In this document: positions 17,833 through 24,694 of the stretch, piece after piece
Layout: every line of letters starts with the position of its first letter
How positions within the stretch are numbered: the first letter of the stretch is position 1
Source: Opitutia bacterium
Lineage (GTDB): Bacteria > Verrucomicrobiota > Verrucomicrobiia > Opitutales > Opitutaceae
Direction: 5' to 3'
Assembly (NCBI GenBank): GCA_947461205.1
Contig: CANHJG010000057.1
Span: 1-32,053 of the forward strand
DNA length: 32,053 nt
Translations under genes and position numbers: made by a program
Notes under the pieces: generated by a model
Databases searched by the model: none
The model's input: the letters and a program-made list of their open reading frames with translations, nothing else
What the model was told of the DNA's origin: nothing

Positions 17833-17873
17833 CTATATATCCGCACGGCGGCCAAAAATTGGACAAAATAGTT
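17833..17873 (-). promoter_or_regulatory. AT-rich promoter candidate upstream of the ECF sigma gene
   Basis: Directly upstream of the sigma factor start is a short AT-rich island in otherwise very GC-rich DNA. It contains ATATATAG (17833-17840, minus-strand sense) about 10 bases before the ATG and ACTATTTTGTCCAATTTTT further upstream. No well-spaced -35/-10 pair for the housekeeping sigma factor is convincing, so an ECF-type or weak promoter is possible. This is suggested by composition and position only. Confidence 0.3.
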
Positions 17874-17921
17874 TCGGTCGGCGGCGGGCGGCCTCGTTCC
17901 CCCGGCCTCCAACGACGGTTC

Positions 17922-18205
17922 CTAAACCGCCAGCTCCGCCCGCACCGCCTCATCGCGGACGACGTCGCCCGTCCCGCCCAAAGCGCGGCACGCCGCGTTC
18001 ACCTCGTCCGTCACCGCCGGCGACGCCCGAAACTAGGTGATGCGGGGCAGCGGTGCGCCCTCCGCGCGCCTCTGCTGGTGTTTCCCTCGGGCGCGCCCTC
18101 GACGATCGCAAGCAACCACCGCAGGCCCGCCCGCGCACACTGCGCCGCAAGCGCCGACTCCGTCCGCTCGGTCTTCGCCGCCACCCGCGCGTGATTCCCG
18201 CAGCC
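17922..18205 (-). pseudogene. Decayed minus-strand gene of unknown identity
   Basis: Two adjoining minus-strand frames read as protein-like sequence but are broken. The upstream part, open from 18205, contains NHARVAAKTERTESALAAQC followed by GLRWLLAIVEGA, then loses coding character near 18090. A second frame takes over, passes an in-frame TAG at 18033-18035 and continues as FRASPAVTDEVNAACRALGG to a stop at 17922-17924. A frameshift plus an internal stop indicate a dead gene or degraded C-terminal remnant. I do not recognise the family. It lies about 100 bases upstream of the sigma factor gene in the same orientation, so it may once have preceded the locus. Confidence 0.4.
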
Positions 18206-18735
18206 CTACGGCCGCTTTTTCCTCGAATCCTGGGACGCCCACGGCCCGTGGGTGACCACCGCCACCGACGGCCTGCGCTTCCTCCGCGCCGCCATCGGCA
18301 GCCGCCCGTCAGCGCTCGTCTCCCCCGCCGCCTCGGCCTCGCCGCCCGTATCGATCATCGCGAATACGCCGTCCTCGGCTGCGATCTCGCGACCTGGCTC
18401 AACGAGGGCCTCCTCGACTACCTCGTCATCGGCCAACGCACCCTCGGCGGCTACACCTTCGATCTCGCCCCCTTCGTGAAACTCGCCTGCGCCGCCCGCA
18501 CCGACTGCGCCGTTCTCTTCGGCGAGGAGGGCATCGTCTCCGGTCACGACCGCACCGCCGCCGAAGACAAACTCATCGCCGCCGGAAAAATGGCCGCCCC
18601 CGAGAGCGCCTCGCTCTCCCTTGAGCACCACCAAACCCGCGCCGCCTGCGGGTATGCCGCCGGCGCCGACGGCATCCACCTCTTCAACGAAAACAACCGC
18701 GGCGTCATGCAGACCCTCGGCACCGTGCCAGCCGC
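18195..18735 (+). pseudogene. Remnant of a TIM-barrel glycoside-hydrolase-like gene
   Basis: The piece from about 18350 reads well in one frame: YAVLGCDLATWLNEGLLDYL, then TDCAVLFGEEGIVSGHD and CGYAAGADGIHLFNENNRG. The order and the GADGIHLFN motif recall the second half of GHL10-like/TIM-barrel putative glycoside hydrolases of Verrucomicrobia and Planctomycetes, in which the ageing barrel strand ends in a GADGIYLFN-type motif. The upstream 18204-18300 part continues in a different frame (PYGRFFLESWDAHGPW), there is no credible start codon, and similarity stops abruptly around 18730. It is therefore a frameshifted, doubly truncated remnant. Family assignment is by eye and moderate at best. 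No full copy is present in this window. Confidence 0.5.
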
Positions 18736-19248
18736 AACCCCGTCATCCCCGCGAAAACCGAACCCACACGCGCCCGCGCCTGCGGGCGCCCCACCGCGGG
18801 CCGGGCGTGACGTTCCCCCGAGCCACCCCGACCGCCCCGCTCCGCGTGAGGCCAGTCCCATCATGCCGGATGTCGTCCCTGCTTGAGGTAGGATGGAGCC
18901 GAGGGTCGTCGCTGCGCCGCGGCCGGCCGCCCGACCACCGCTGGGACCCAACCGCCGTCGGTCCGAGCCAGACGCATGCGGGTGGAGGCGCTGGAGCGAC
19001 GTCAGACGACGCACCGCGTTCACTCGGCGAAAACGGCCCTCCCATGATCGCCGGCCGGGGCCGGCCTCGCCCCACCCACGCCGCGCTGGCAGCCCCACGT
19101 TGCCAGGGTCCCCACCCCCTCGCCCTCCCGCAGCCCGTGCCGACCGGGCCAGGCCTTGACGTTTTCAGCCCGCCACGCCCCCCTTTCTTGGCTCCACCTG
19201 GCGCTCGGATTTAACCCACCCCCTCGCCCTCCCCTGCTCACCCCTCCC
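18736..19248. other. Intergenic stretch rich in GC palindromes, no gene seen
   Basis: About 510 bases without a convincing reading frame. Short inverted repeats are frequent: an 8-base stem with 4-base loop at 18770-18789 (GCGCCCGC/GCGGGCGC), the palindrome GCGGCCGGCCGC at 18919-18930, and GCCGGCC-GG-GGCCGGC at 19050-19065. The hairpins lack a T-tract, so they are not typical intrinsic terminators. The segment could be a decayed interspersed repeat; no second copy is in the window. Confidence 0.45.
18770..18789. repeat. Inverted repeat, 8-base perfect stem
   Basis: GCGCCCGC, a four-base loop, then GCGGGCGC. It lies about 35 bases after the glycoside-hydrolase-like remnant ends. There is no U-tract after it, so terminator function is only a possibility. 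Confidence 0.5.
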
Positions 19249-20241
19249 ATGGTCACCCCTCGTCTCCTCGCCACACTCCTCCTCGCCGCCCTCCTGCTCG
19301 CGCCCGCTCCCGCCGCCCTCGCGCAAACCCCGCCCCCGCCCAAAGCCACGAAGGCCGCCGCGAAAAAGGCCGCGCCGGAAAATCCGCCCGTCGTCAAACC
19401 CACCCTCGCCGAGGTCCGCTACGGCCCGCACGAGCGCCACGTCCTCGATTTCTGGCGCGCCACCTCCGCCACCCCCACGCCCCTCGTCTTCGTCATCCAC
19501 GGCGGCGGCTGGCAAAATGGCGAAAAAGAACGCGTCAACAAATTCGTCAACGTCGAGGGCCTCCTCGCCCAAGGCATCTCCGTCGTCGCGATCAACTACC
19601 GCCTCATCAAGCACGCCGAGGCCGAGGGCATCACCCCACCCGTCAAAGCCCCGCTCCACGACGCCGCGCGCGCCCTGCAATTTGTCCGCAGCCAAGCCAC
19701 CGCCTGGAATCTCGACCAATCCCGCATCGGCGCCGCCGGTGGTTCGGCCGGCGCCTGCTCCAGTCTCTGGCTCGCCTTCCACGACGACCTCGCCGATCCG
19801 CAGAGCCCCGATCCCATCGCCCGCGAATCCACGCGTCTCTTCTGCGCCGCTGTCACCGGCGCACAGACCACGCTCGATCCCGCACAGATGAAAACCTGGA
19901 CGCCCAACAGCAAATACGGCGGCCATGCGTTCGGCCTCGCCACCTTCGAACAATTCCTCGCCGCCCGCGACCGCCTCCAACCCCTCATCGCCGCATACTC
20001 GCCCTACCACCTCGTCACCAAAGATGACCCCGCCGTCTACCTCATCTACGGCACCCCGCCCGCCCTGGGCCGCGACGAAAAAGACCCGACGCACACCGCC
20101 AACTTCGGCGTGAAACTGCAGGAGCACTGCCGCGCCAACGGCGTCGCCTGTGAACTCATGTATCCTGGCGCCAAAGACGTCGCCCACGCCACCGCCCAAG
20201 ACTACCTCATCGCAAAACTCAAATCCCGCGCGGCGAAGTAG
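19249..20241 (+). CDS. Secreted alpha/beta hydrolase (BD-FAE/esterase-like)
   Basis: A 330-residue protein from ATG 19249, chosen because it opens a signal peptide (MVTPRLLATLLLAALLLAPA) cleaved near residue 26; a longer frame to 19156 adds only low-complexity residues. A Lys/Ala/Pro-rich linker (about 27-50) precedes the catalytic domain. The oxyanion motif HGGGW is at 84-88, the nucleophile elbow is GGSAG with Ser166, and a candidate catalytic His is at about 313 (KDVAHATAQ). This pattern fits hormone-sensitive-lipase/BD-FAE esterases that deacylate polysaccharides or small esters. The adjacent downstream gene also encodes an alpha/beta hydrolase, 58 bases away, suggesting a shared ester or glycan substrate. 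It is the first gene of the plus-strand run after the gene-poor gap. Confidence 0.88.
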   Translation: MVTPRLLATLLLAALLLAPAPAALAQTPPPPKATKAAAKKAAPENPPVVKPTLAEVRYGPHERHVLDFWRATSATPTPLVFVIHGGGWQNGEKERVNKFVNVEGLLAQGISVVAINYRLIKHAEAEGITPPVKAPLHDAARALQFVRSQATAWNLDQSRIGAAGGSAGACSSLWLAFHDDLADPQSPDPIARESTRLFCAAVTGAQTTLDPAQMKTWTPNSKYGGHAFGLATFEQFLAARDRLQPLIAAYSPYHLVTKDDPAVYLIYGTPPALGRDEKDPTHTANFGVKLQEHCRANGVACELMYPGAKDVAHATAQDYLIAKLKSRAAK

Positions 20242-20299
20242 CCGTTCAATTCCCCCCGCTCCCGTCCCCCCGTTGGTCATCCTCGTCCCACTGCGCCCA

Positions 20300-22237
20300 A
20301 TGTCTCCCCTTTCTCCCCTCGCACGATTCTTTACAGTGTCCTTGTTCATCGGACCTTGGGCCTTCCCCCTCGCCTTCGCCCAGCCCGCCGAGGCGACCGC
20401 CGCCTCCGCCGACCTCGCCGCCCTCCTCGCCCGCCCGATCATCGCGCCCGCGCTCCCACTCGCCGAGGTTCGCGCTTACACCGCGGGCCGCGTGCCCGCG
20501 ATGCCCACCCTCACCACCCTCGCCGACTGGAAAACCTTCGCCGAGCACACGCGCCGCGACGTCCTCGAAAAAATCGTTTTCCGCGGCGACACCGCCCGCG
20601 CGTGGCGCGACGCATCGGCTCGCGTCGAGTGGCTCGACGCCATCCCCGGCGGACCCGGCTACACCATCCGTAAACTCCGCTACGAAGCCCTTCCGGGGCT
20701 CTGGATCCCCGCGCTCCTCTACGTGCCCGACAACGTCTCTGGAAAAATTCCCGTCCACCTCGCCGTCAACGGCCACGACAAAGACGGCAAGGCCGCCTCC
20801 TACAAACAACTCCGCTGCATCGCCCTCGCCCAACGCGGCATCGCCTCCCTCAATGTCGAGTGGTTCGCCCAAGGCCAGCTCCGCACCGACGGCTTCAGCC
20901 ACTACCGCATGAACCAGCTCGACCTCTGCGGCGTAAGCGGCCTCGCACCGTTCTATCTCGCGATGTCCCGCGCCCTCGACGCCCTCCTCGCGCTGCCCTA
21001 CGCCGACCCCACCCGCGTCGCCGTCAGCGGCCTCTCCGGCGGCGGCTGGCAGACCATCATGATTAGTTCGCTCGATCCGCGCGTCACCCTCGCCAATCCC
21101 GTCGCCGGATACTCCAGCTACCGCACGCGCGCAGAATTCCCCTCCGACCTCGGCGACTCCGAGCAAACGCCCAACGACCTCGCCACCGTCGCCGACTACA
21201 CCCACCTCACCGCCCTTCTCGCCGGCCGCACCGCGCTCCTCACCTACAACGCCAAAGACAACTGCTGCTTCGCCTCCGACCACGCCCTGTCGCCACTCCT
21301 CGCCGCCGCCGAGCCCGTCTTCCAACTCTACGGTCAGCCGCACCGCCTCCGCTCCCACATCAACCTCGACCCCGGCACCCACAACTTCGAGCTCGATAAC
21401 CGCCAAGCCTTCTACCGCATGGTCGGCGACACCTTTTTTCCCGGAGACCCTCGCTACCGCGCCGAAGAAACCCCCACTCCCGCCGAACTCAAAACCGCCG
21501 CCGAGCTCACCGTCCCGCTCCCCCCCGACAATCTCGACTTCCACCAGCTCGCCGCCGCCGCCGCCCAGCAGCTCCCGCGCCCCGGCCCCGCCACCCGCGA
21601 AACGCTCGCGGCCGTCATCCACTACCAACCGCACGCCGTCACCGCTCCTCCGCCCACCACCGAAACCCGCGGCGACACCACCGCCGCCTTCTACGCCCTC
21701 CGCGTCGGCGACGCCTGGACCGTCCCCGTCGTCGCTCTCACCCGCGGCACCCCGCGCGGCACCACGCTCCTCGTCGCCGACGCCGGCCGCAAATCCCTCC
21801 CCGCCCGCACCGAGTCCCTCCTCGCCGCCGGCCAACGCGTGCTCGCCGTCGATCCCTTCTACTTCGGCGAATCGAAAATCAAGGAGCGTGATTTCCTCTA
21901 CGCCCTCCTCGTCGCTGCCACCGGCGACCGACCCCTCGGCATCCAATCCAGCCAACTCGCCGCCCTCGCCCGCTGGGCCCGCACCGAATTCAAATCTGCG
22001 CCCATCGCTCTTGAATCTATCGGCCCGCGCCTCGGCCTCGCCGCCCTCGTCGCCACCGCCCTCGAACCCGCCGCCATCGCCACCCTCCGCCAAACCGACG
22101 CGCTCCCCTCCCTCCACGAAGTCATCCGTCAAAATTGGTCCGTCGACCAAAAGCCCGAACTCTTTTGCTTCGGCCTCCTCGAACACTGCGACATACCCCA
22201 ACTCCGCACCCTGGCCGGCTCCGCTCGCCTCAAGTAA
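20300..22237 (+). CDS. Secreted two-domain alpha/beta hydrolase (acetyl xylan esterase-like)
   Basis: A 645-residue protein from ATG 20300, which gives a signal peptide (residues 1 to about 27). The N-terminal half is an alpha/beta hydrolase of the acetyl xylan esterase/dienelactone type: VHLAVNGHDKDGKAASYKQ, nucleophile elbow GLSGGGW with Ser246, and DPGTHNFELDNR as the likely catalytic His region. The C-terminal part (about 470-640) repeats an alpha/beta hydrolase outline (TLLVADAGRKSLPARTESLL, VLAVDPFYFGES, RPLGIQSSQLAALARW). Where a nucleophile elbow would be expected it reads LESIGPRLGLAAL with no GxSxG, so the second domain is probably non-catalytic. Similar two-domain proteins are common in Verrucomicrobia. 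The next gene starts only 9 bases after the stop. Confidence 0.87.
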   Translation: MSPLSPLARFFTVSLFIGPWAFPLAFAQPAEATAASADLAALLARPIIAPALPLAEVRAYTAGRVPAMPTLTTLADWKTFAEHTRRDVLEKIVFRGDTARAWRDASARVEWLDAIPGGPGYTIRKLRYEALPGLWIPALLYVPDNVSGKIPVHLAVNGHDKDGKAASYKQLRCIALAQRGIASLNVEWFAQGQLRTDGFSHYRMNQLDLCGVSGLAPFYLAMSRALDALLALPYADPTRVAVSGLSGGGWQTIMISSLDPRVTLANPVAGYSSYRTRAEFPSDLGDSEQTPNDLATVADYTHLTALLAGRTALLTYNAKDNCCFASDHALSPLLAAAEPVFQLYGQPHRLRSHINLDPGTHNFELDNRQAFYRMVGDTFFPGDPRYRAEETPTPAELKTAAELTVPLPPDNLDFHQLAAAAAQQLPRPGPATRETLAAVIHYQPHAVTAPPPTTETRGDTTAAFYALRVGDAWTVPVVALTRGTPRGTTLLVADAGRKSLPARTESLLAAGQRVLAVDPFYFGESKIKERDFLYALLVAATGDRPLGIQSSQLAALARWARTEFKSAPIALESIGPRLGLAALVATALEPAAIATLRQTDALPSLHEVIRQNWSVDQKPELFCFGLLEHCDIPQLRTLAGSARLK

Positions 22238-22246
22238 ACGCTCTCC

Positions 22247-23398
22247 ATGAAGCCCGCCATCGTCGCCCCGGGATACTCTGCCTTTCTCACCGACGTAAAG
22301 AGCCGCATCCAGACCGCCCGCCTCGCCGCCGGTCGCGCCGTCAACCGCGAGCTCGTGCTCCTCTACTGGGACATCGGCCGAGGAATCTTAGAGAAACAAT
22401 CGGTCCAAGATTGGGGCGAATCGGTCGTCGAGCGACTCTCCGCCGATCTGCGCACCGAGTTCCCTGACATGCGCGGATTTTCTCCGGGCAACCTGTGGCG
22501 GATGAGACAGTTTTTCGAAGTCCACTCCGATCCCGAATTTCTCGCGCAACTTGCGCGAGAAATGAAAACCGGCGATCGCCAAACTAACCGCGAAGCAATT
22601 CTCGCGCAGCTTGCGCGAGAATTGCTGGCACAGGTTCCGTGGTGGCATCACGTCGAGTTACTGGCCAAGGTCAAAGCCCCTACCGCCCGCCTCTTCTACC
22701 TCCGCGCCACCGCCCAATTCGGCTGGAGCCGCGCCGTCCTCCTCAACCAGATCAAGGCCCAAGCCTTCGAGCGCGCGAAGTCCGAGAAGAAGACCCACAA
22801 CTTCGCCGTCGCCCTCCCCGAGCACTTCGCCGAGCAGGCCGACGAAATGCTCAAGAGCCGCTACAACCTCGAATTCCTCGGCCTCGCGCGCCCCATGCGC
22901 GAACGCGAACTCGAGGACAAACTCATCGGCAGACTCCAGCACTTCATCTTGGAGCTCGGCTACGGCTTCTGCTTCGTCGGACGCCAATACCGCCTCGCCC
23001 TCGGCCGGAAGGAATACTTCGTCGACCTCCTCTTCTACCACCGCTTCCTCAAAACCCTCGTCGCCTTCGACCTCAAGGCCACCGCCTTCGAACCCGAGTT
23101 CGCCGGCAAAATGGATTTCTACCTGAATCTCCTAAACGAAAAGGAACGCGCTCCCGACGACCGCCCGTCCATCGGCATCATCCTCTGCGCCGAAAAGGAC
23201 GACGTGGAAGTCGAGTTCGCGCTGAAGTCGAAGACCAACCCCATCGGCGTCGCCGAATACCAGTTACAGTCCAAACTCCCCGCCGAGTTCCGCGGCAAAC
23301 TCCCCACGGCGAAGCAACTCGCCGATGTTGCGCGCGCGGTGCTACCGTCCCGCTCCACCTCGGCGTCCGCCGCCAAGCCGCCAAAAACACCCGGCTAG
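22247..23398 (+). CDS. DUF1016/YhcG-type PD-(D/E)XK nuclease
   Basis: A 383-residue protein. Residues about 10-160 are the DUF1016 N-terminal domain (LVLLYWDIGRGILEKQ, GFSPGNLWRMRQFF, PWWHHVELLAKVK). Residues about 215-350 are the PD-(D/E)XK nuclease-like domain (FCFVGRQYRLALG, then YFVDLLFYHRFLKTLVAFDL) with candidate metal residues Asp260, Asp275 and Lys277 (DLK), followed by the family FEPEFAGKMDFYLNLLNE. Members are linked to restriction or defence islands and mobile DNA and act on DNA, but the cellular role is not settled. An odd 20-codon-spaced repeat (LAQLARE twice, residues 99-105 and 119-125) sits between the domains, encoded by two near-perfect palindromes. Its context, between a secreted hydrolase and PepSY genes, looks unrelated to its function. 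Confidence 0.9.
   Translation: MKPAIVAPGYSAFLTDVKSRIQTARLAAGRAVNRELVLLYWDIGRGILEKQSVQDWGESVVERLSADLRTEFPDMRGFSPGNLWRMRQFFEVHSDPEFLAQLAREMKTGDRQTNREAILAQLARELLAQVPWWHHVELLAKVKAPTARLFYLRATAQFGWSRAVLLNQIKAQAFERAKSEKKTHNFAVALPEHFAEQADEMLKSRYNLEFLGLARPMRERELEDKLIGRLQHFILELGYGFCFVGRQYRLALGRKEYFVDLLFYHRFLKTLVAFDLKATAFEPEFAGKMDFYLNLLNEKERAPDDRPSIGIILCAEKDDVEVEFALKSKTNPIGVAEYQLQSKLPAEFRGKLPTAKQLADVARAVLPSRSTSASAAKPPKTPG
22537..22563. repeat. 27-base perfect palindrome inside the DUF1016 gene (copy 1)
   Basis: Thirteen bases on each side of a central C are exactly complementary (ATTTCTCGCGCAA, C, TTGCGCGAGAAAT). It is read in frame as residues EFLAQLAREM. Its core recurs 60 bases downstream. Confidence 0.92.
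22594..22626. repeat. 33-base near-perfect palindrome inside the DUF1016 gene (copy 2)
   Basis: Sixteen bases per arm about a central C, with a single G/T mismatch at the innermost position. The core TTCTCGCGCAGCTTGCGCGA differs from copy 1 by one base and encodes LAQLARE in the same frame, exactly 60 bases (20 codons) later. Confidence 0.92.
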
Positions 23399-23426
23399 CT
23401 TCCCCACTCCGTAAATCCCGTCCCGC

Positions 23427-24050
23427 GTGAACGCCACCCCTACTCCCCCCGCTTCCCCCTCCAAAATCATCCGCCGCGTCCACCTGTATCTGGCGCTGTT
23501 CCTCACGCCCTGGATGCTCGTCTACGCCCTCAGCGGACTCGTCCTGAATCACGCCGAAACCGTCCGCGGCTGGTATGGCGGGAAATTCAATGACTTCGAA
23601 AAACTGGAGGAGCGCCCTTATACCGCCGCCTTCTCCGCCGACGCCCCCGCGCGTCTGATCGGCGCCCAAATCCTCGCCGACCTCGGTCTCGCCGGCTCCT
23701 TCAACGTCCAGGGCACGCCCGCTCAGCCGAAACTCGTCATCACCCGCAACGCCGCGCTCACCGCCCATCGCGTCACCTACTTCCGCACCGAAAACCGCCT
23801 CCTCATCGAACAACAATCGCTCAGCACGCCCGTGATGCTCAACCGCCTCCACTTTCGGCACGGTTACGAACAACCCTTCATCTCGGCAAAAATCTGGGGC
23901 TTCGCCGTCGATCTCGCCATCGTCGGCATGCTGTTCTGGGTCGTCTCCGGAATTTGGATGGGGTGGGAAATCAAACCGGCCCGCACCGCCGGAGCGGTCT
24001 TCGCCCTGGTCGGCTGCGGCGCCTTCGGTCTCCTGCTCGCCACCATTTGA
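23427..24050 (+). CDS. PepSY-associated membrane protein (first of pair)
   Basis: A 207-residue protein from GTG 23427. A membrane helix at about 17-42 (VHLYLALFLTPWMLVYALSG) matches the PepSY-associated TM family, and two more helices lie near the C-terminus (about 155-178, AVDLAIVGMLFWVVSGIWMG; and 186-206). The soluble part between them is presumably periplasmic. PepSY-TM proteins have been linked to ferric-siderophore or flavin-type membrane reductases and to TonB-receptor systems, but many have no known role. Unlike the long four-helix forms, this one is a short half-size version. A paralogue follows after 12 bases, so the two may form a heterodimer. It starts 28 bases after the nuclease gene. 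Confidence 0.85.
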   Translation: MNATPTPPASPSKIIRRVHLYLALFLTPWMLVYALSGLVLNHAETVRGWYGGKFNDFEKLEERPYTAAFSADAPARLIGAQILADLGLAGSFNVQGTPAQPKLVITRNAALTAHRVTYFRTENRLLIEQQSLSTPVMLNRLHFRHGYEQPFISAKIWGFAVDLAIVGMLFWVVSGIWMGWEIKPARTAGAVFALVGCGAFGLLLATI

Positions 24051-24062
24051 GGAACACCCACC

Positions 24063-24659
24063 ATGCCAAACTGGAACCTCCTCTTCCGCCGCACGCATCT
24101 CTACCTCGGCCTGCTGCTCATCCCGTGGATGCTCGTCTACGCGCTCTCCACCTTTGTCTTCAATCACGGCGAACACTTCCGCGCCTATCGCGCCGCCGAG
24201 CCGCTGTGGCTCCCGCTCTGGGAGAAAGACTACGCCTTCGACGCCCCGGCCGACGCCGCCGGCCTCCGCGCCGCCGCTCAACGCCTCCTCGCTGAACACG
24301 ACCTCCCGGGCGCCTTCTTCGCCCGTCGGCAGGGCCAGCGCCTGAATATCAACGTCCAAAACTTCTGGCACCCGCGCCGCGTGACCTACGATTTCACGAC
24401 GAAAAAACTTCGCGCCGAGGAGCGCCGCTCCACCCCACTCGACGTGCTTATCCGCCTCCACGAACGCACCGGCTATGGCCAGGGCGGCCCGCTCAACCAC
24501 CTCTGGGCCTGCTTCGTCGACCTGTTCTCCGTCGCGACCCTCGCCTGGATTGCCACCGGCCTCACCCTCTGGTGGAAACTCGGCGCCACCCGCCGCTGGG
24601 GCTGGCTTGCGCTCGGCGGCGGGGTCGCGACCTTCGCCACCCTGGTGCTCACGCTTTGA
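24063..24659 (+). CDS. PepSY-associated membrane protein (second of pair)
   Basis: A 198-residue paralogue of the preceding protein. The first helix at about 9-33 (HLYLGLLLIPWMLVYALS) is almost the same as in its neighbour; a central soluble region (INVQNFWHPRRVTYDFTTKK) and two C-terminal helices (HLWACFVDLFSVATLAWIAT; GWLALGGGVATFATLVLTL) follow. A GAGG ribosome-site motif lies nine bases before the ATG, one of few in this window. Identity between the pair is clear in the helices and weaker in the soluble part, consistent with an old tandem duplication and possible partner roles. The DUF885 gene begins 35 bases downstream. Function is not assigned; a membrane electron-transfer partner is a plausible guess. 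Confidence 0.85.
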   Translation: MPNWNLLFRRTHLYLGLLLIPWMLVYALSTFVFNHGEHFRAYRAAEPLWLPLWEKDYAFDAPADAAGLRAAAQRLLAEHDLPGAFFARRQGQRLNINVQNFWHPRRVTYDFTTKKLRAEERRSTPLDVLIRLHERTGYGQGGPLNHLWACFVDLFSVATLAWIATGLTLWWKLGATRRWGWLALGGGVATFATLVLTL

Positions 24660-24694
24660 TCCTGCCTCTCCCCCTGCCGGCCCTCCCGCTCCCC

